Shown here piece after piece: positions 13,133-24,653 of a stretch of 64,000 bases of DNA. The notes beneath the pieces are model-generated. The model was not told the DNA's origin. It saw only the letters and a program-made list of their open reading frames with translations, and did not search any database. The first letter of the stretch is position 1. The number at the start of each line of letters is the position of its first letter. The DNA comes from Atrina japonica. Taxonomy: Eukaryota > Mollusca > Bivalvia > Pterioida > Pinnidae. The stretch covers positions 658,501 through 722,500 of the forward strand of contig BROG01000134.1 in the NCBI GenBank assembly GCA_030159075.1. The letters are read 5' to 3'. Made by a program: the position numbers and the translations under genes.

Positions 13133-13237
13133 ATAAGCGCAGCTAATATTCATCAGTTAACAGAAGACTGTATGATAAAAATAAATAAAATATCATAACT
13201 TGTTGTGAATAAGCACTTTTAAACGATTTATCTTTTT

Positions 13238-16051
13238 TCAACACTGATATAAAATACTGAATACATTACCTGGCTCAGAAATTTCCAACTTAATGTACCG
13301 GTTTTCTTTATCTGATTTAAGCCATACTGTTCCACAATTGGCCACAAAGTTCATATTCGAATCCCTTTCGTTGTCGTCTGACCAAGTATCGGTTTCATTA
13401 TTACTTTTATCATTGTCACCACTTTCGACTTCCAAGTCAGATAATGGCCAGCTTTGTGAGTATTCTTCCAGTAGGTTGTTCAAGCATATCTGGAATTTGT
13501 AATCATTTTCATCCAAGGACAGGCCAGCCACTGATGTGAATAGAACACGTCGAAAAATAAAAGGAAGAAATCCCCCAGCCAGCGTGGCTAGCATCTGGTT
13601 TGTACCGGATACTTTGAAAGCATCTCCGAAGGCATTTACCACAAACAGTACGAAAAGTAAGAACAAAATAATGACCATGAATTGAGAACATGCATCATAA
13701 AGATTATATTTTAGTTTTCCGGGGCATCCGTGGTAAGGCATATAACATGAACCAAAGAAGAATCTTTTCGTCAGATACAAAGTGTCATCCTTATTAAGGA
13801 ACTCTACAATATACTTCGAGGACCACGATACCTGTCCGTTTTTCGCCTTGAAACGGTTTTGAATGTCTTGGTTTACGTTTTCATCGCTTACTTCTGGAAC
13901 TACCTGAATGGCAGTGTTGACTTGGCTTTTTGCATCCTGTTGCGCCACTTCCTTCACCTTGTCTGAAGTTTTGCCTAAAATGACACTTCTGATCTTTTTG
14001 TTAAACGCGATATATTTGTTTGTCACGCTACCAAAACAGTCGTTACCGTATAAGGCTAACATGAATATTATAGATACAAACTTCATTGTAAAAGCGGCGT
14101 TTAGTATGACTCCAATTACTGTATAAATGGCTAAATCTACTAGAGTGAATACTATATCCGCAAGAATTGGTAGAGTACAAAGCAAGAAGAGGATCCACCA
14201 GAAACACCCAAGCTTCCACAGAAGAGTTGAGGGAGCTGCCTTTAGGTCTTTTTCTATCTGTTTACGAGTTGGACCTTCCATCTTGCTTGCTGGCAAATTC
14301 AGAATCCAGTGAAGATTTGTAAAGCAGTCCCCTTTATCGTTTGCAAAGATTTCTTTGAATAAATTCCATATGATTCTAAGTACAACGTTCAGTGTTGGCA
14401 GGTTGAACAAAAGCAAAACCAAACATATGATGACTGATGCCAACGGCAACCACAAGACCCACAATATAGCCGCAAGTATTTGATGGTTTTTTAGTTGCTT
14501 AAAATTAAATAATACTATAGAATATGCAGCTGCCCATCCCCACGATAGTATGTCCTGTTTGTTGTGCATTTCTCTTATGCTGAATCGGATGATAACTTTT
14601 AGCTTTTTGTGATAATTAGGGTACATCTTCAAAATCAAATGTGACAACCCTGTTATGAAGAACACTACATAAATAGTTATATACAGTGGATGAATGGGAG
14701 ACAACCAAGAGATAAAACTGAAACTTTGATACGAAGGTACGTAATTCAAATCCCTTTCATGTGCTGCCATCTTTCGGGACATTTCATCAGCTGATTCCAC
14801 GTCAAGGTAAATAAACACTCTTATTACAACTGGGGAGAGGACTATTGCGAGAAGGACAACGTTCATTATAGCTCTAAATATAGAGTTCCATCTTAGGGCA
14901 ATGTTGAATATGTCACACACCTCCGTTTTACAACATCGTCTGACGGAGAAAGGTTCGTCAGATATGTCAGACTGAGCCTTATTGGTATCCACAACTTTCT
15001 GTCCTTGGATTTTGTAGCACTTGCATCTAAACAGTCGATGGTAAATGAACAAAAAAATCCCAACTGGAACAAAATTATCGGGTATCAAACGGGACGTATT
15101 AACTTTAAACCATATTCTTGAAATCGTTCCGCTAAAATCTTTATTTTCGGATATTTTATCGGATAAGGATAAACTGGATTCAGGCATGTCTTCTTCAAAT
15201 AGTCCAAGATTGCTGACGTTTGCGACACATTTTACTAATACATTACTAGGCTTATCTTGGTTATGTTGAACCCGGAACTTCAGTTTTGATTTCGGGTTAA
15301 AAGAATACTCGTCATACCCGTATCGTTGTCGATAAAATGTATGGGGAATAAGATTAGCGGCAAACATCAAACATGCAAGCTTCGTTATCAGTATAAACAA
15401 AAACAGGATTGTTTTCCAGGTATCGTGTTGAAGATGGTAACAAGCAAAATCCCCATCTTGGTGTTTGTAACAGCACATATATTCATATACAGCATAGCCA
15501 CCCAGAGAATGGATATGTTCATTGCATACGTGATTGTTTTCCATGTCAATTTTATCTGCTGTCGGAATCATATCCTCGGACAGGAATTTCCTAATAGAGG
15601 ATTCGAAAGCAAGATTGGATATTTCCGACAAACATCCTGGTGGATTCATAGAGACTTTAACACTTATATGTTCTGTCCCAATGCTCATAGTTCCTAGGGA
15701 TAGAAATCCGGAATTTCTGGGAGTCATTAAAAGCCCGCGTCCCTGCTTACCTGTTGTGTAGACCCAGGACAGAGGTTGAAATATGAATTCCCTCGACTGA
15801 GACATGTTGTCATTATCAAAGTCCAACGTTATGTAGATCAGTTTTGCTTTGTCGGCCACCAGGGACTGTAAATCGTCCGCTGTTTTCCCGTCATGAAGCA
15901 TGATTTCACAGGAAATGTTAACAACTGTATAGTTTGTTCCATACTCTTCCTCGGCAATTTTATCCATCATTTTGACCGGAAAAGATGCAAAATAACCACA
16001 GGAACCACCAATCAAACTGCAACATAATATTATGATACACACAATATCCAT
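13238..16051 (-). CDS. Large orphan multipass membrane protein, single exon
   Basis: One uninterrupted frame encodes 937 residues from the ATG at 16051; an upstream in-frame ATG at 16114 would add 21. I prefer 16051 because the next residues (MDIVCIIILCCSLIGGSCG) form a typical signal peptide and a TATA-like run lies between the two ATGs. Numbering from the longer start: extracellular region about 41-233 with possible N-glycosylation sites (NYT, NIS, NMS) and several Cys, including CCYKHQDGDFAC; hydrophobic segments near 234-256, 348-360, 414-437, 476-496, 545-570, 635-690 (probably two), 811-830 and 840-862; an acidic C-terminal tail 885-925 rich in Asp, Ser and Asn. I recognise no named family and no catalytic or pore motif. 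It resembles the large sets of intron-poor multipass proteins annotated as uncharacterised in bivalves (inference). A donor-like CAG|GTAATG near the end (about 13270) leaves open a further 3' exon. Confidence 0.85.
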   Translation of the reverse strand: MDIVCIIILCCSLIGGSCGYFASFPVKMMDKIAEEEYGTNYTVVNISCEIMLHDGKTADDLQSLVADKAKLIYITLDFDNDNMSQSREFIFQPLSWVYTTGKQGRGLLMTPRNSGFLSLGTMSIGTEHISVKVSMNPPGCLSEISNLAFESSIRKFLSEDMIPTADKIDMENNHVCNEHIHSLGGYAVYEYMCCYKHQDGDFACYHLQHDTWKTILFLFILITKLACLMFAANLIPHTFYRQRYGYDEYSFNPKSKLKFRVQHNQDKPSNVLVKCVANVSNLGLFEEDMPESSLSLSDKISENKDFSGTISRIWFKVNTSRLIPDNFVPVGIFLFIYHRLFRCKCYKIQGQKVVDTNKAQSDISDEPFSVRRCCKTEVCDIFNIALRWNSIFRAIMNVVLLAIVLSPVVIRVFIYLDVESADEMSRKMAAHERDLNYVPSYQSFSFISWLSPIHPLYITIYVVFFITGLSHLILKMYPNYHKKLKVIIRFSIREMHNKQDILSWGWAAAYSIVLFNFKQLKNHQILAAILWVLWLPLASVIICLVLLLFNLPTLNVVLRIIWNLFKEIFANDKGDCFTNLHWILNLPASKMEGPTRKQIEKDLKAAPSTLLWKLGCFWWILFLLCTLPILADIVFTLVDLAIYTVIGVILNAAFTMKFVSIIFMLALYGNDCFGSVTNKYIAFNKKIRSVILGKTSDKVKEVAQQDAKSQVNTAIQVVPEVSDENVNQDIQNRFKAKNGQVSWSSKYIVEFLNKDDTLYLTKRFFFGSCYMPYHGCPGKLKYNLYDACSQFMVIILFLLFVLFVVNAFGDAFKVSGTNQMLATLAGGFLPFIFRRVLFTSVAGLSLDENDYKFQICLNNLLEEYSQSWPLSDLEVESGDNDKSNNETDTWSDDNERDSNMNFVANCGTVWLKSDKENRYIKLEISEPGNVFSILYQC

Positions 16052-16093
16052 GTTTAGTTTTAGCTGGAAGATAAATGTTTGATGTCGAAAAGT

Positions 16094-16102
16094 TATATAT
16101 AT
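16094..16102 (-). promoter_or_regulatory. TATA-like element upstream of the orphan membrane gene
   Basis: An alternating TA run sits 43-51 nt upstream of the signal-peptide ATG on the minus strand. That would place a start site about 15 nt before the ATG, giving a very short leader. TA runs are common in this DNA, so support is weak. Confidence 0.3.
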
Positions 16103-16114
16103 CCATACACTCAC

Positions 16115-17690
16115 TGAGGTGCAATCGAACGTAAAATGCGCGTACCCAAATTTTCAATAGGGGTTTAAAATCTCAATGTCAAGGTTTACATCCCACCAAT
16201 AAGAACAAGCTAGATGTACACGGTTATTTTCAGTTGCATTTACCTATAAATAAACTATAATAATAAACTGTATAGCCTTGAAATCGGTTACCTATGAACA
16301 GCGTGTGTGCAGATACACTACTACAGAACCTACAATCAATTTATTTGGTCTATGCTTTATGCACCATTGATCTCTTTTAAATGAATTGGAGTTAAATAAC
16401 TACACGTTTTTTCGGCCCTGTCAATCGAGACGGAGGGTATTTTAATATAGTTACTTGTAGCTCTGTTGCGTCTTTGTTTACCATTCGATTTTGTAAAGAA
16501 TTTAAAAGCTTAATACAAAATGTCTGAAAAGAAATATAAAAAAGGCTTAAATCTGAAACTAAATACAATATGTTGCACCTCTGGCAGAGTTCCTTGTAAT
16601 GTATATTTAAGGTATTGGTGCATAATTGCACATTGTCAGGTAGAAGAAAGGTTCATTTTTATGTAAAATATTGATCATGGTAATAGCTTGAGTAGAGCAT
16701 AAATAATTGCGTTAAAACGATATAGATGACTAAAAGGCTAGTATTAGATTTTTGCAAGTGCTTGAATTTTGATTCAGTATTTAGACGCTATGTAGATACA
16801 TGTGGATAGTTCATATCCCGCAAACCAATGATTACAAAGGACATTAACGTACAATACACACAAAATTTATAGATACAAATGCAATACATGAACATGATAA
16901 AGAATATAATATAAAAATTTCAAATGAAATGTAGAGAGTTCAATCTTTAATAAAAAAAATGGTACATTTTCATTGTGATGCTAAGTAAATGACTGTCGAA
17001 GTCTAACAATGGTTAATCCATCTACAGTCTTAATAATGTTATGGGAATTTCGATAGAAATATTTTTTTATTTTTTTTATATTTACGTTGTTTTTATTTCC
17101 AGTGTTTGAATAATGATTTCTGTAGGAATCTATTTATGGGCATGTAAAGATATATTGAAATCTATCATCAATATCATTCTAAGGTACACTGTAATCATTT
17201 TACACTACCATCTGTCATAGACGGTGATGGAGTTTTTAAAACAATGCAATAAATAATACTTATAGTTAATAATAGAAAATATATTTATAATTTAATGAAA
17301 ATATGTAAATCCAGTTTGATGAAATTATGTGAACGTGTAGTTTAATAGAATAAGTTGATAAAAAAATCCCAATCTAAACTTTGTGGATGTAGGGGAATAG
17401 TGCGTTTTATCCTTTACATAAATAATGATACAGTACTACGGTTTTTGTATGAAGTTGATAAAAGACGAAGGATCATCACGAAATAGATATACAGCCATTA
17501 AGTTACATGTACTCAGTATACAACAGTTTATCAATTATGTAGTATGACTTGTATATAAATGAAATATGATAACATATGGAACATAGAAAATAGTTTCATT
17601 TCAGACAGGTGTTTGGTTTAGATGTCAGGTGAATAAAAGTGAGATGTTGGATTGCTTGACTGTTGAGTGTTGTTGTGGCAACACGTATAT
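16115..17690. other. Intergenic stretch upstream of the membrane gene, nothing recognised
   Basis: AT-rich sequence with T and A runs near 17060 and 16960. No coding exon, RNA gene or clear repeat unit is visible. Confidence 0.5.
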
Positions 17691-17839
17691 AGTGCTACCG
17701 AAAAAAAATTGGCATAATTATGTTTACAAACACAACGAGTTAAATCATATATTGGTGGAGTCCCCTAGATAGGCAAGATTTCCACACAAAAACAGTAACG
17801 CATTTAGTGCTGTTTACCTGTATACCATTTTTTGGAAAA

Positions 17840-18010
17840 TGGACAGGGGATGCTTACTCCATCAGAGCACCTGCTCCCGCCTCTGGATTTCGAGATGTCC
17901 GTGTTTGTCCAGTATTCATCTGATTTGTATATGTAACCTGGACATCCTGGAGATTTATTCTTTGATATCGGAGATTTTCATATTATTTATGCTTTTTTCT
18001 TTTGATTTTT
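17840..18010 (+). mobile_element. Solo terminal-repeat fragment of the Penelope-like element
   Basis: It contains GACAGGGGATGCTTACTCC, GAGCACCTGCTCCCGCCTCT, CGTGTTTGTCC and CTGGACATCCTGGAG. This is the reverse complement of the direct repeats flanking the PLE fragment at 53.2-54.6 kb. It is diverged and carries no coding capacity. Confidence 0.65.
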
Positions 18011-18063
18011 TTCAGAACCCGGATGTGCCACTTTACCTTGGTAGACCCATACACTAATATAAC

Positions 18064-18103
18064 CAGCGATATATAAAGCTAATATTAGCTTTATATATCG
18101 CTG
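18064..18103. repeat. Perfect 40-bp palindrome without spacer
   Basis: The left arm CAGCGATATATAAAGCTAAT is followed immediately by its exact reverse complement, centred between 18083 and 18084. It could extrude as a cruciform or fold as a perfect hairpin in RNA. It belongs to no repeat family I can see in the window. Confidence 0.95.
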
Positions 18104-18274
18104 ATATAACGTAATGATTTAAGATTCACAGGATGTGTGATCGATTGACCCCATTGCACCTCTGAAATTTATGTTCGTCCGTTGTCCATTGTGTTTAGTA
18201 TAATTATTGTTTTTTTTTTTTACAACGTCACTATTAAGACTTTAATTTCGTGATTTATAAATAAACATTCAATA

Positions 18275-18452
18275 CATAGGCGTCGGAAGCAAATTGAAAG
18301 TGGGGGGCTAAACCAACTTAAAAAACACACACACGCCAGAAACATCTGGGGGCTAAGCCCCAATTTTCAACACCTATGTCTATCTTTGCAAAAAAAGTGG
18401 TGGGAGGGCCTAAGCCCCCCGTAGCCCCCCCCCCTTGGTTCCGACGCCTATG
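18275..18452. mobile_element. GGCGTCGGAA-family TIR element, copy C (intact ends)
   Basis: The 14-bp TIRs are perfect: CATAGGCGTCGGAA at the left and TTCCGACGCCTATG at the right, 178 bp overall. The body repeats the (AC)n run, CGCCAGAAACATCT and two GGGGCTAAGCCCC-type hairpins of copies A and B. If the duplicated target is TA or a longer CATA/TATG word, it is hidden in the TIR end. Confidence 0.85.
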
Positions 18453-18845
18453 CAATATAAAAGAACAAAATGAGAATATTATATTGGTATCTGAGATTTT
18501 TTATATCAGTAAGAATTACACACGATAGACCAAAATCTTAATTCACAAATTTAATGCGATCAAAATTCATTTGAAGTTGTGTTGATCCTGTAAGATAACA
18601 ATCATGGGAATTTTTAAATTTTAGATAAATAGAAAAGGAACGGGCTATTTATGAACATTTTAAGAGAGTAAAATTTCGGGTTCGGCATACATGCGGCATA
18701 CAAATCAGAGTCATCTAAGGGTTTTATATATACACGAAACTACAATTTTTCTGGAGCCTCGAAGTGACCCAGAATTGTAAACATAAGAGTTGTATACAAT
18801 TTCTAAATTATTTCTTCTGGAGTCAGGAGATGATAACTGAGAGAA
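18453..18845 (+). other. 5' flank of TPGS2
   Basis: This AT-rich stretch separates the TIR element from the first TPGS2 codon and should contain the leader and promoter. I see no TATA box, CpG-rich segment or other element that I can place with confidence. Confidence 0.4.
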
Positions 18846-18918
18846 ATGGCGATGGATGACTTAATGCGAACAAGAAATTTGCTTGAACAACTAAATATTG
18901 GGGTGCTAAAATATTTGG
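18846..18918 (+). CDS. TPGS2: TPGS2 exon 1 (N-terminus)
   Basis: Encodes 24 residues beginning MAMDDLMRTRNLLEQ and ends in phase 1 before the donor GTAAGA. Joined to exon 2 it gives LEQLNIGVLKYLEKK, which aligns without gaps to the N-terminal helix of vertebrate TPGS2. The in-frame stop just upstream supports this as the first coding exon. Which of the three in-frame ATGs is used is not settled. Confidence 0.85.
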
Positions 18919-21466
18919 GTAAGAGAAATGACATAAACTGTCACTGTGTCAAATAATAGACGTAGTCACAGAAACCTGGAATTCTGTCCGTCTATTGATA
19001 TATCGTCAGATGCCTTGTTTTCGACCGTCACCTATTTTCTACCTATCTATATTTAACCCACACCGACGGTGCACATTTTATTATGACGCATGTTGCAGTT
19101 TAAAATTTGACGAACAATTCACAAATCTACAAACTACGTAGACTTGCACATGTTTAAAGTGTCTTTCAAAGAGGTTATAATGCTGTTGGCCAATTCTGCG
19201 CCCCTAAGCTCTAATTGTTGTATCAATAAATTACGAAATTTGAAAATCAAATTCTTATTGTTTACACATGTAATGTTATCTTTCAGCAATCTGTTGATAC
19301 ACATTGTATTACTGTGTGTGCTGAATCAACAATAAAATTATAAATAATACATAGGTAAACCTATGGAGAGAGCGAAGGTATTTATGAACAGTTTTACATG
19401 TTTAGTTTATCCCTTTGGACATTCCGTCATGTTGCCCCTTGTCGGGGGCAACACGACAGAATCACAAAAGGGATTAATATTCAGTGTTTTTTATCACGTA
19501 AATGTCCCGGTCATTCACTCATTGTTTTATTACTGGCGGTATTTATTAGTCATGAATTAAATGCACAAACATGTTTTTATGCTGTAAATTTGTCTTTATC
19601 CCAGCGTATCTATCATTTCGTGCAGTTCACATTACCAGAATAATGGAGGCGCTTCGTGATCAGGTTCGATGTACAACCCTAGTCGTTATGGGAAAGTCTC
19701 GGTCTACAAAACGTTTCTTAGTGTGGTAGTTTATTACTTTGTTTGCAATGCGCTTTTAAGTAATGACTTCGCATTTCCGACATTTTGTTTATGTCACGCG
19801 CTAATTCCCGATGTGAGCAAAATTTTTACCGTTAGTAGTACAGGTCCCCGTATGTAGTAGGAATAAAAAATGTGAGCTTCTCTACATATATGAGGGCTTC
19901 GCCCTCTATGATTTAAACTCTGATACCCACATGTTTCCTCAACCTTAATAAAGTCATTTAATTCTGTATGCTTCATCTATTATACATAACTATATTTGTT
20001 ACCATGAGGAAGTTACCACTTCGAAGACATTGTAGATGTAGGTTATAATCAGAGATCCCGAGTGGAAAGTGTATATATTGTTTCAAGAAAGTGTTACTGT
20101 TTAATCTGACAAAATATATAAACACCCAGTTATCCCTTAAAATTTTATTAAAATGGCGTCTTAAATCGAGTGCTGAGAACTTTGCCATGCTTGGTAAATA
20201 ATAAATATTCAGTTCATTTAGCATAAAAAACAAAAGAAAAAAAAAAAAAAATTTGGCTTACTTCTAAAATATTTTTTTAATATGTCATAATGCTAAAGTA
20301 AATACTATTATGGAAAGAACTTTAGTGCCTTCGGACGACTCTGGGAGTATCTTAAACCCTGCACAGCAGGAGACACTCTCTTAAATCACGTCCACTCTCT
20401 ATAGATATTCACTAGTGCCCATCTAAATTGCACCATAGTAAGGAAGAGATGCATGTTAGATTAACTAAAACCAAATATATAATGTTAATTACATAAAAGT
20501 CATGACTGTTAGTGATAAGTAAATGCTGATATACACAGTGAATTGAGCATAAAGGAGAGCCCAGAATTAAACGACGCGCTGAATGCGATATGTACATTTT
20601 TTTAATATGAACTAATGCAATGCTTTGAAAGAGAGTGCAGCTCCTTGTTTTACACACGCAGGTAAAAGCATCCCTCGGTAATCTAAATGACCTCAGTAGG
20701 ACAACACCTTTACTGCAAAATGATGTAACAGTTAAATTATGATGTCAAACATTTAGATACGAGAATCAAACAAGGGTCTATGAGGAGTTTGTTTCCGATA
20801 AAGCATTTTAAAAACAATTACTTTTGGTAGGTCCTGGAGAAGGAAGATGAGATGATAGCATGGTATTGCATTTTCGGTAATTTCTAATCAATAAGTTTTC
20901 TTAGTGAAGGCCGTTCGAGCTGTGCTCTCTATTAAATATACCTGTTTAGCCATGTTTTTTTAACATCATAAATATGCTATACTTGAATGTTTGTTTACAA
21001 ACATTCCTGAAAGGTTACATGGAATACAGCTATGTAGTCTGTGTCTCAGACACCGGATCTTCAGGTCATATGACTTTCAGGTAGTTATTGGTTGTACTAA
21101 TTACAAAAAAACATCATGAATATGCATGTAAAACTAGGATACAAATCATTTACATAGTCTGACCTCTGTAATGAGGAGATAAATAAGGGAAGGTGTGCAA
21201 TGCCTTTTTCCCGTCACAGTCAACTTAGGCTGTCGTTTGTTGTTGATATATTCATTTTCACCAAGTGAATGATTGGTTAAGCTTGAATAATGATTATTCT
21301 ATCGTATACACCTTCTTTTAACAATTATTAAACATGTACAAACCACAGATATGTACTTGTGGACAGGACCATCTAAATTCCTTGATGTTTTAGTCTATTT
21401 TATTTATTCTTTTCATTAAAACATGGTAATATTGGGATATACCAGGAAATGTGGCCAAACAACAGA

Positions 21467-21508
<42 letters not shown>

Positions 21509-24500
21509 AGAAGGTAAGACACCCGATTACTTCTTATTGTTTACATTAGCAATGCGAGACACCTGCCTGGATATAATAACCTGTAATATCAACTAAGCCA
21601 TTGCGTTGAAAGAGAGCACAGCTCTTTGTCTTATACGTGCAGGAAAAATCATTCATCAAAACTGTATCCAATCTCAGAAGAGTAAGGTAACACCTTTCCC
21701 CCAAAATGTAATGATCAAATATTTAGAACATAATTTACAGTTCCTGTGTTCCCATAAACTTAATCTCCAAAACATTTGCTTGTACAATAGTTAATTACCT
21801 CATTTCCAAACTTTTTGTAGAAGTTGATTTTTCAGTGTTCATGGAGAAAGTAAATGAGGCTATAGTATAGTATTGCATTTTGGGTAATTTCTAATCAATA
21901 AGTTTAATTACTTTGTGAACGGCTTTTTGGTCATTTGAGCTATGCTCACTATTATAGCATAGCAAACTCAGGATAACACAATGTACATTGGTATGCACAT
22001 AACATAGAAAAGTGACAGGATTGTGTCAGAAGCTGTACACTGTAAAGCCTAAAAAAATCTCCAGCCAAGACGGCTGTTGATGGACCATGTCAATCTAATG
22101 CTTCCACAATTACTCTATTCAAATCATTTTTGAGAATTTTATGGTCATATTTTTGTACTAATATGTCTTAAATATTCCATGCATGCCCACCAAGCATGGG
22201 AAAGCTCTATTACTGAATTATTGATTAGTATGGTATTGAAGCACACTAAGTTTATTTCCCGAATGTCAATTACAGTAATACTAAAGGTAATTCACGAGGT
22301 ACTCCATCTACTTCCGTAGTGGCTATTCCAAATGACAGAAAATATAGCACATATATGTTTGGCCACTGAGAGCAAAATTAAATAAAAGGTAAATAGCGGA
22401 ATACAAATTATTATGGTATATCAATTTGATATCATTTCTCTTCTTTGTAGAAAAGAAAACTGGTGTTTGTAAAATAGATTTAGAGCAACGAGGACCTGCA
22501 GATCGACACAATGTGCTGATGTGGGAACAGGTACTTAGCAACATTAATTATGTTAATGCAATACCTACTCTGAATATATACAATGACTGACTCTTGATGA
22601 GGTTGATACCTTGGTTTATCGACCCCAGGGTAGTGATATTCATGGAGGCCAATGGCTAAGGAAGAAAAACTTCCTGAAGTTGATAAATCAAGATTTCAAC
22701 AGACATAAAATCAACAATAGTTTTATCTAATCTGCTTGAATTATATGAAAGATATTCTAGCAGAAAAAAGAAACCATGTAGTTTAGTAATTTCATTTATA
22801 GATTCATATACAAAATATTATTTTGCATTATGTATATCATTATTTAATATAATGCATTGTCTTTCAATTCAAACATCAAATCACAGATTATGTCCATTAT
22901 GGTTGATACAAACAGCCACTGAAAGTAAGTGGGATGTAAAAAGTTTCACAAGTTTAATAGCATGTATGACCCCCATTTACACTGAAACATTCTTCACACC
23001 TACGACTCATTAGACGAATCAGGTTATGCAGAAATGCCAGGGGAATGTTCCGCCATATGCACAAGAACAACGCAAAGCATCCAATGTAGCAGGGGGGGTT
23101 TGGCTTTTAACATAGACGTTGTTCCATTTCATCCCAAATATGTTGTATAAGCGATAAATCTGGTGACATTGCAGGCCAGGGTAGCACATTCACGTTTTGC
23201 TGCTGTAGATATTCAATAATAACGAGTGCGGTCGTGCATTGCCCTGCTGCAGAATTACACTGAATTGGCGGTGCTGAATAACACAGGCGTTAATGTAACA
23301 TTCTCCGGCTCGATGGTAAGCCTGAACACGACCGTCACTGCTGCCGACTCGTCTGTAAACAGAATATCCACCAAGTCTCTGTTATTTAAACAACGATGCC
23401 TCCTACTCCATTTAACCTGGCAACACTCTGACGCCACAGCAGAACAGGAAGGATAGCAGGACGTAGTGGATGGATGTTGGCCTCTCTCAGTCTGTTCCTA
23501 TTGTTACAAGGACCTATCCATTGATGTCCAGGAATGCTTCTAGCAGTCAAAGAAGCTGATTGGAATCGATTACCTAAATGTGATATCCATATATAAGCAT
23601 CTTGCCCACGTGATGTCACGCGCTGGCGTCCTGATCATGGGTAGTCCCGAAAGACGCCAGTTGACTGATATCGTATCCATTAAACATTCACAGTGTTAAA
23701 ATAAACTCCAAACTGCCTTGCCACATTGCTTTGAGACATCCCAGCTTCCAGCATCCCAATAACACCCAAACAATAAAACCAATTTAAATATATAAATTTA
23801 CTTATTTATATGAACTTCCTTTATCTGTTGACAACAAAGTAACAGCTGATATCTATAAATAGTTAACTTTGTTATCCCGTGTAACTCTCCACATCTACAA
23901 GTGTGTTCGAATAGACTTTTATTTTATCATGAACCCTCTTGACCCTAAGTATAGTAACAAGCATATTATGAGACGAACCCTTTCATAACTGAGATGAGTT
24001 TAAATTTGAGATAAAAAAAGTATAACAACATTAAAGATACACTGCCATGATTTATCAGTCCTACATGTCACCATGAACCCTTTCATGACTGAGATGAGTT
24101 TAAATTTGAGATAAAAAAAAGCATAACAACATTAAAGATTCACTGCCATGATTAATTGATCCTACATGTCACCATATTTACAACTATCCAGTGGCCATTG
24201 GGGATTAAAACATTTTGCCCATGTCATGAGGCTTGTCAATGCCAAAAAAGTAGTAAAAATGAGTATAACCATTTGTATGTTAATCCAAAGGTTACTTTCC
24301 TGCCAAGTTATGTGAATCTGATAATAAGTATCGTCATGTCAACTGATATCTATAGTGAATACATTTATGTTGGACAATCTATTTAACAAATAAAGCATAT
24401 AGTTTTAACATCATCATAGATTAAAAAAGAAATGGCAAGAACCTCATATAAATCAGATTTGCTGTGATCACGAAGTTCTATAAAAATATACCAGTACTGT

Positions 24501-24569
24501 GAACATTTGATATTTTGTTTGCATATTCTATTACAACTGCTAATGAATATATTCAACACAAAGCCAAAG

Positions 24570-24653
<84 letters not shown>

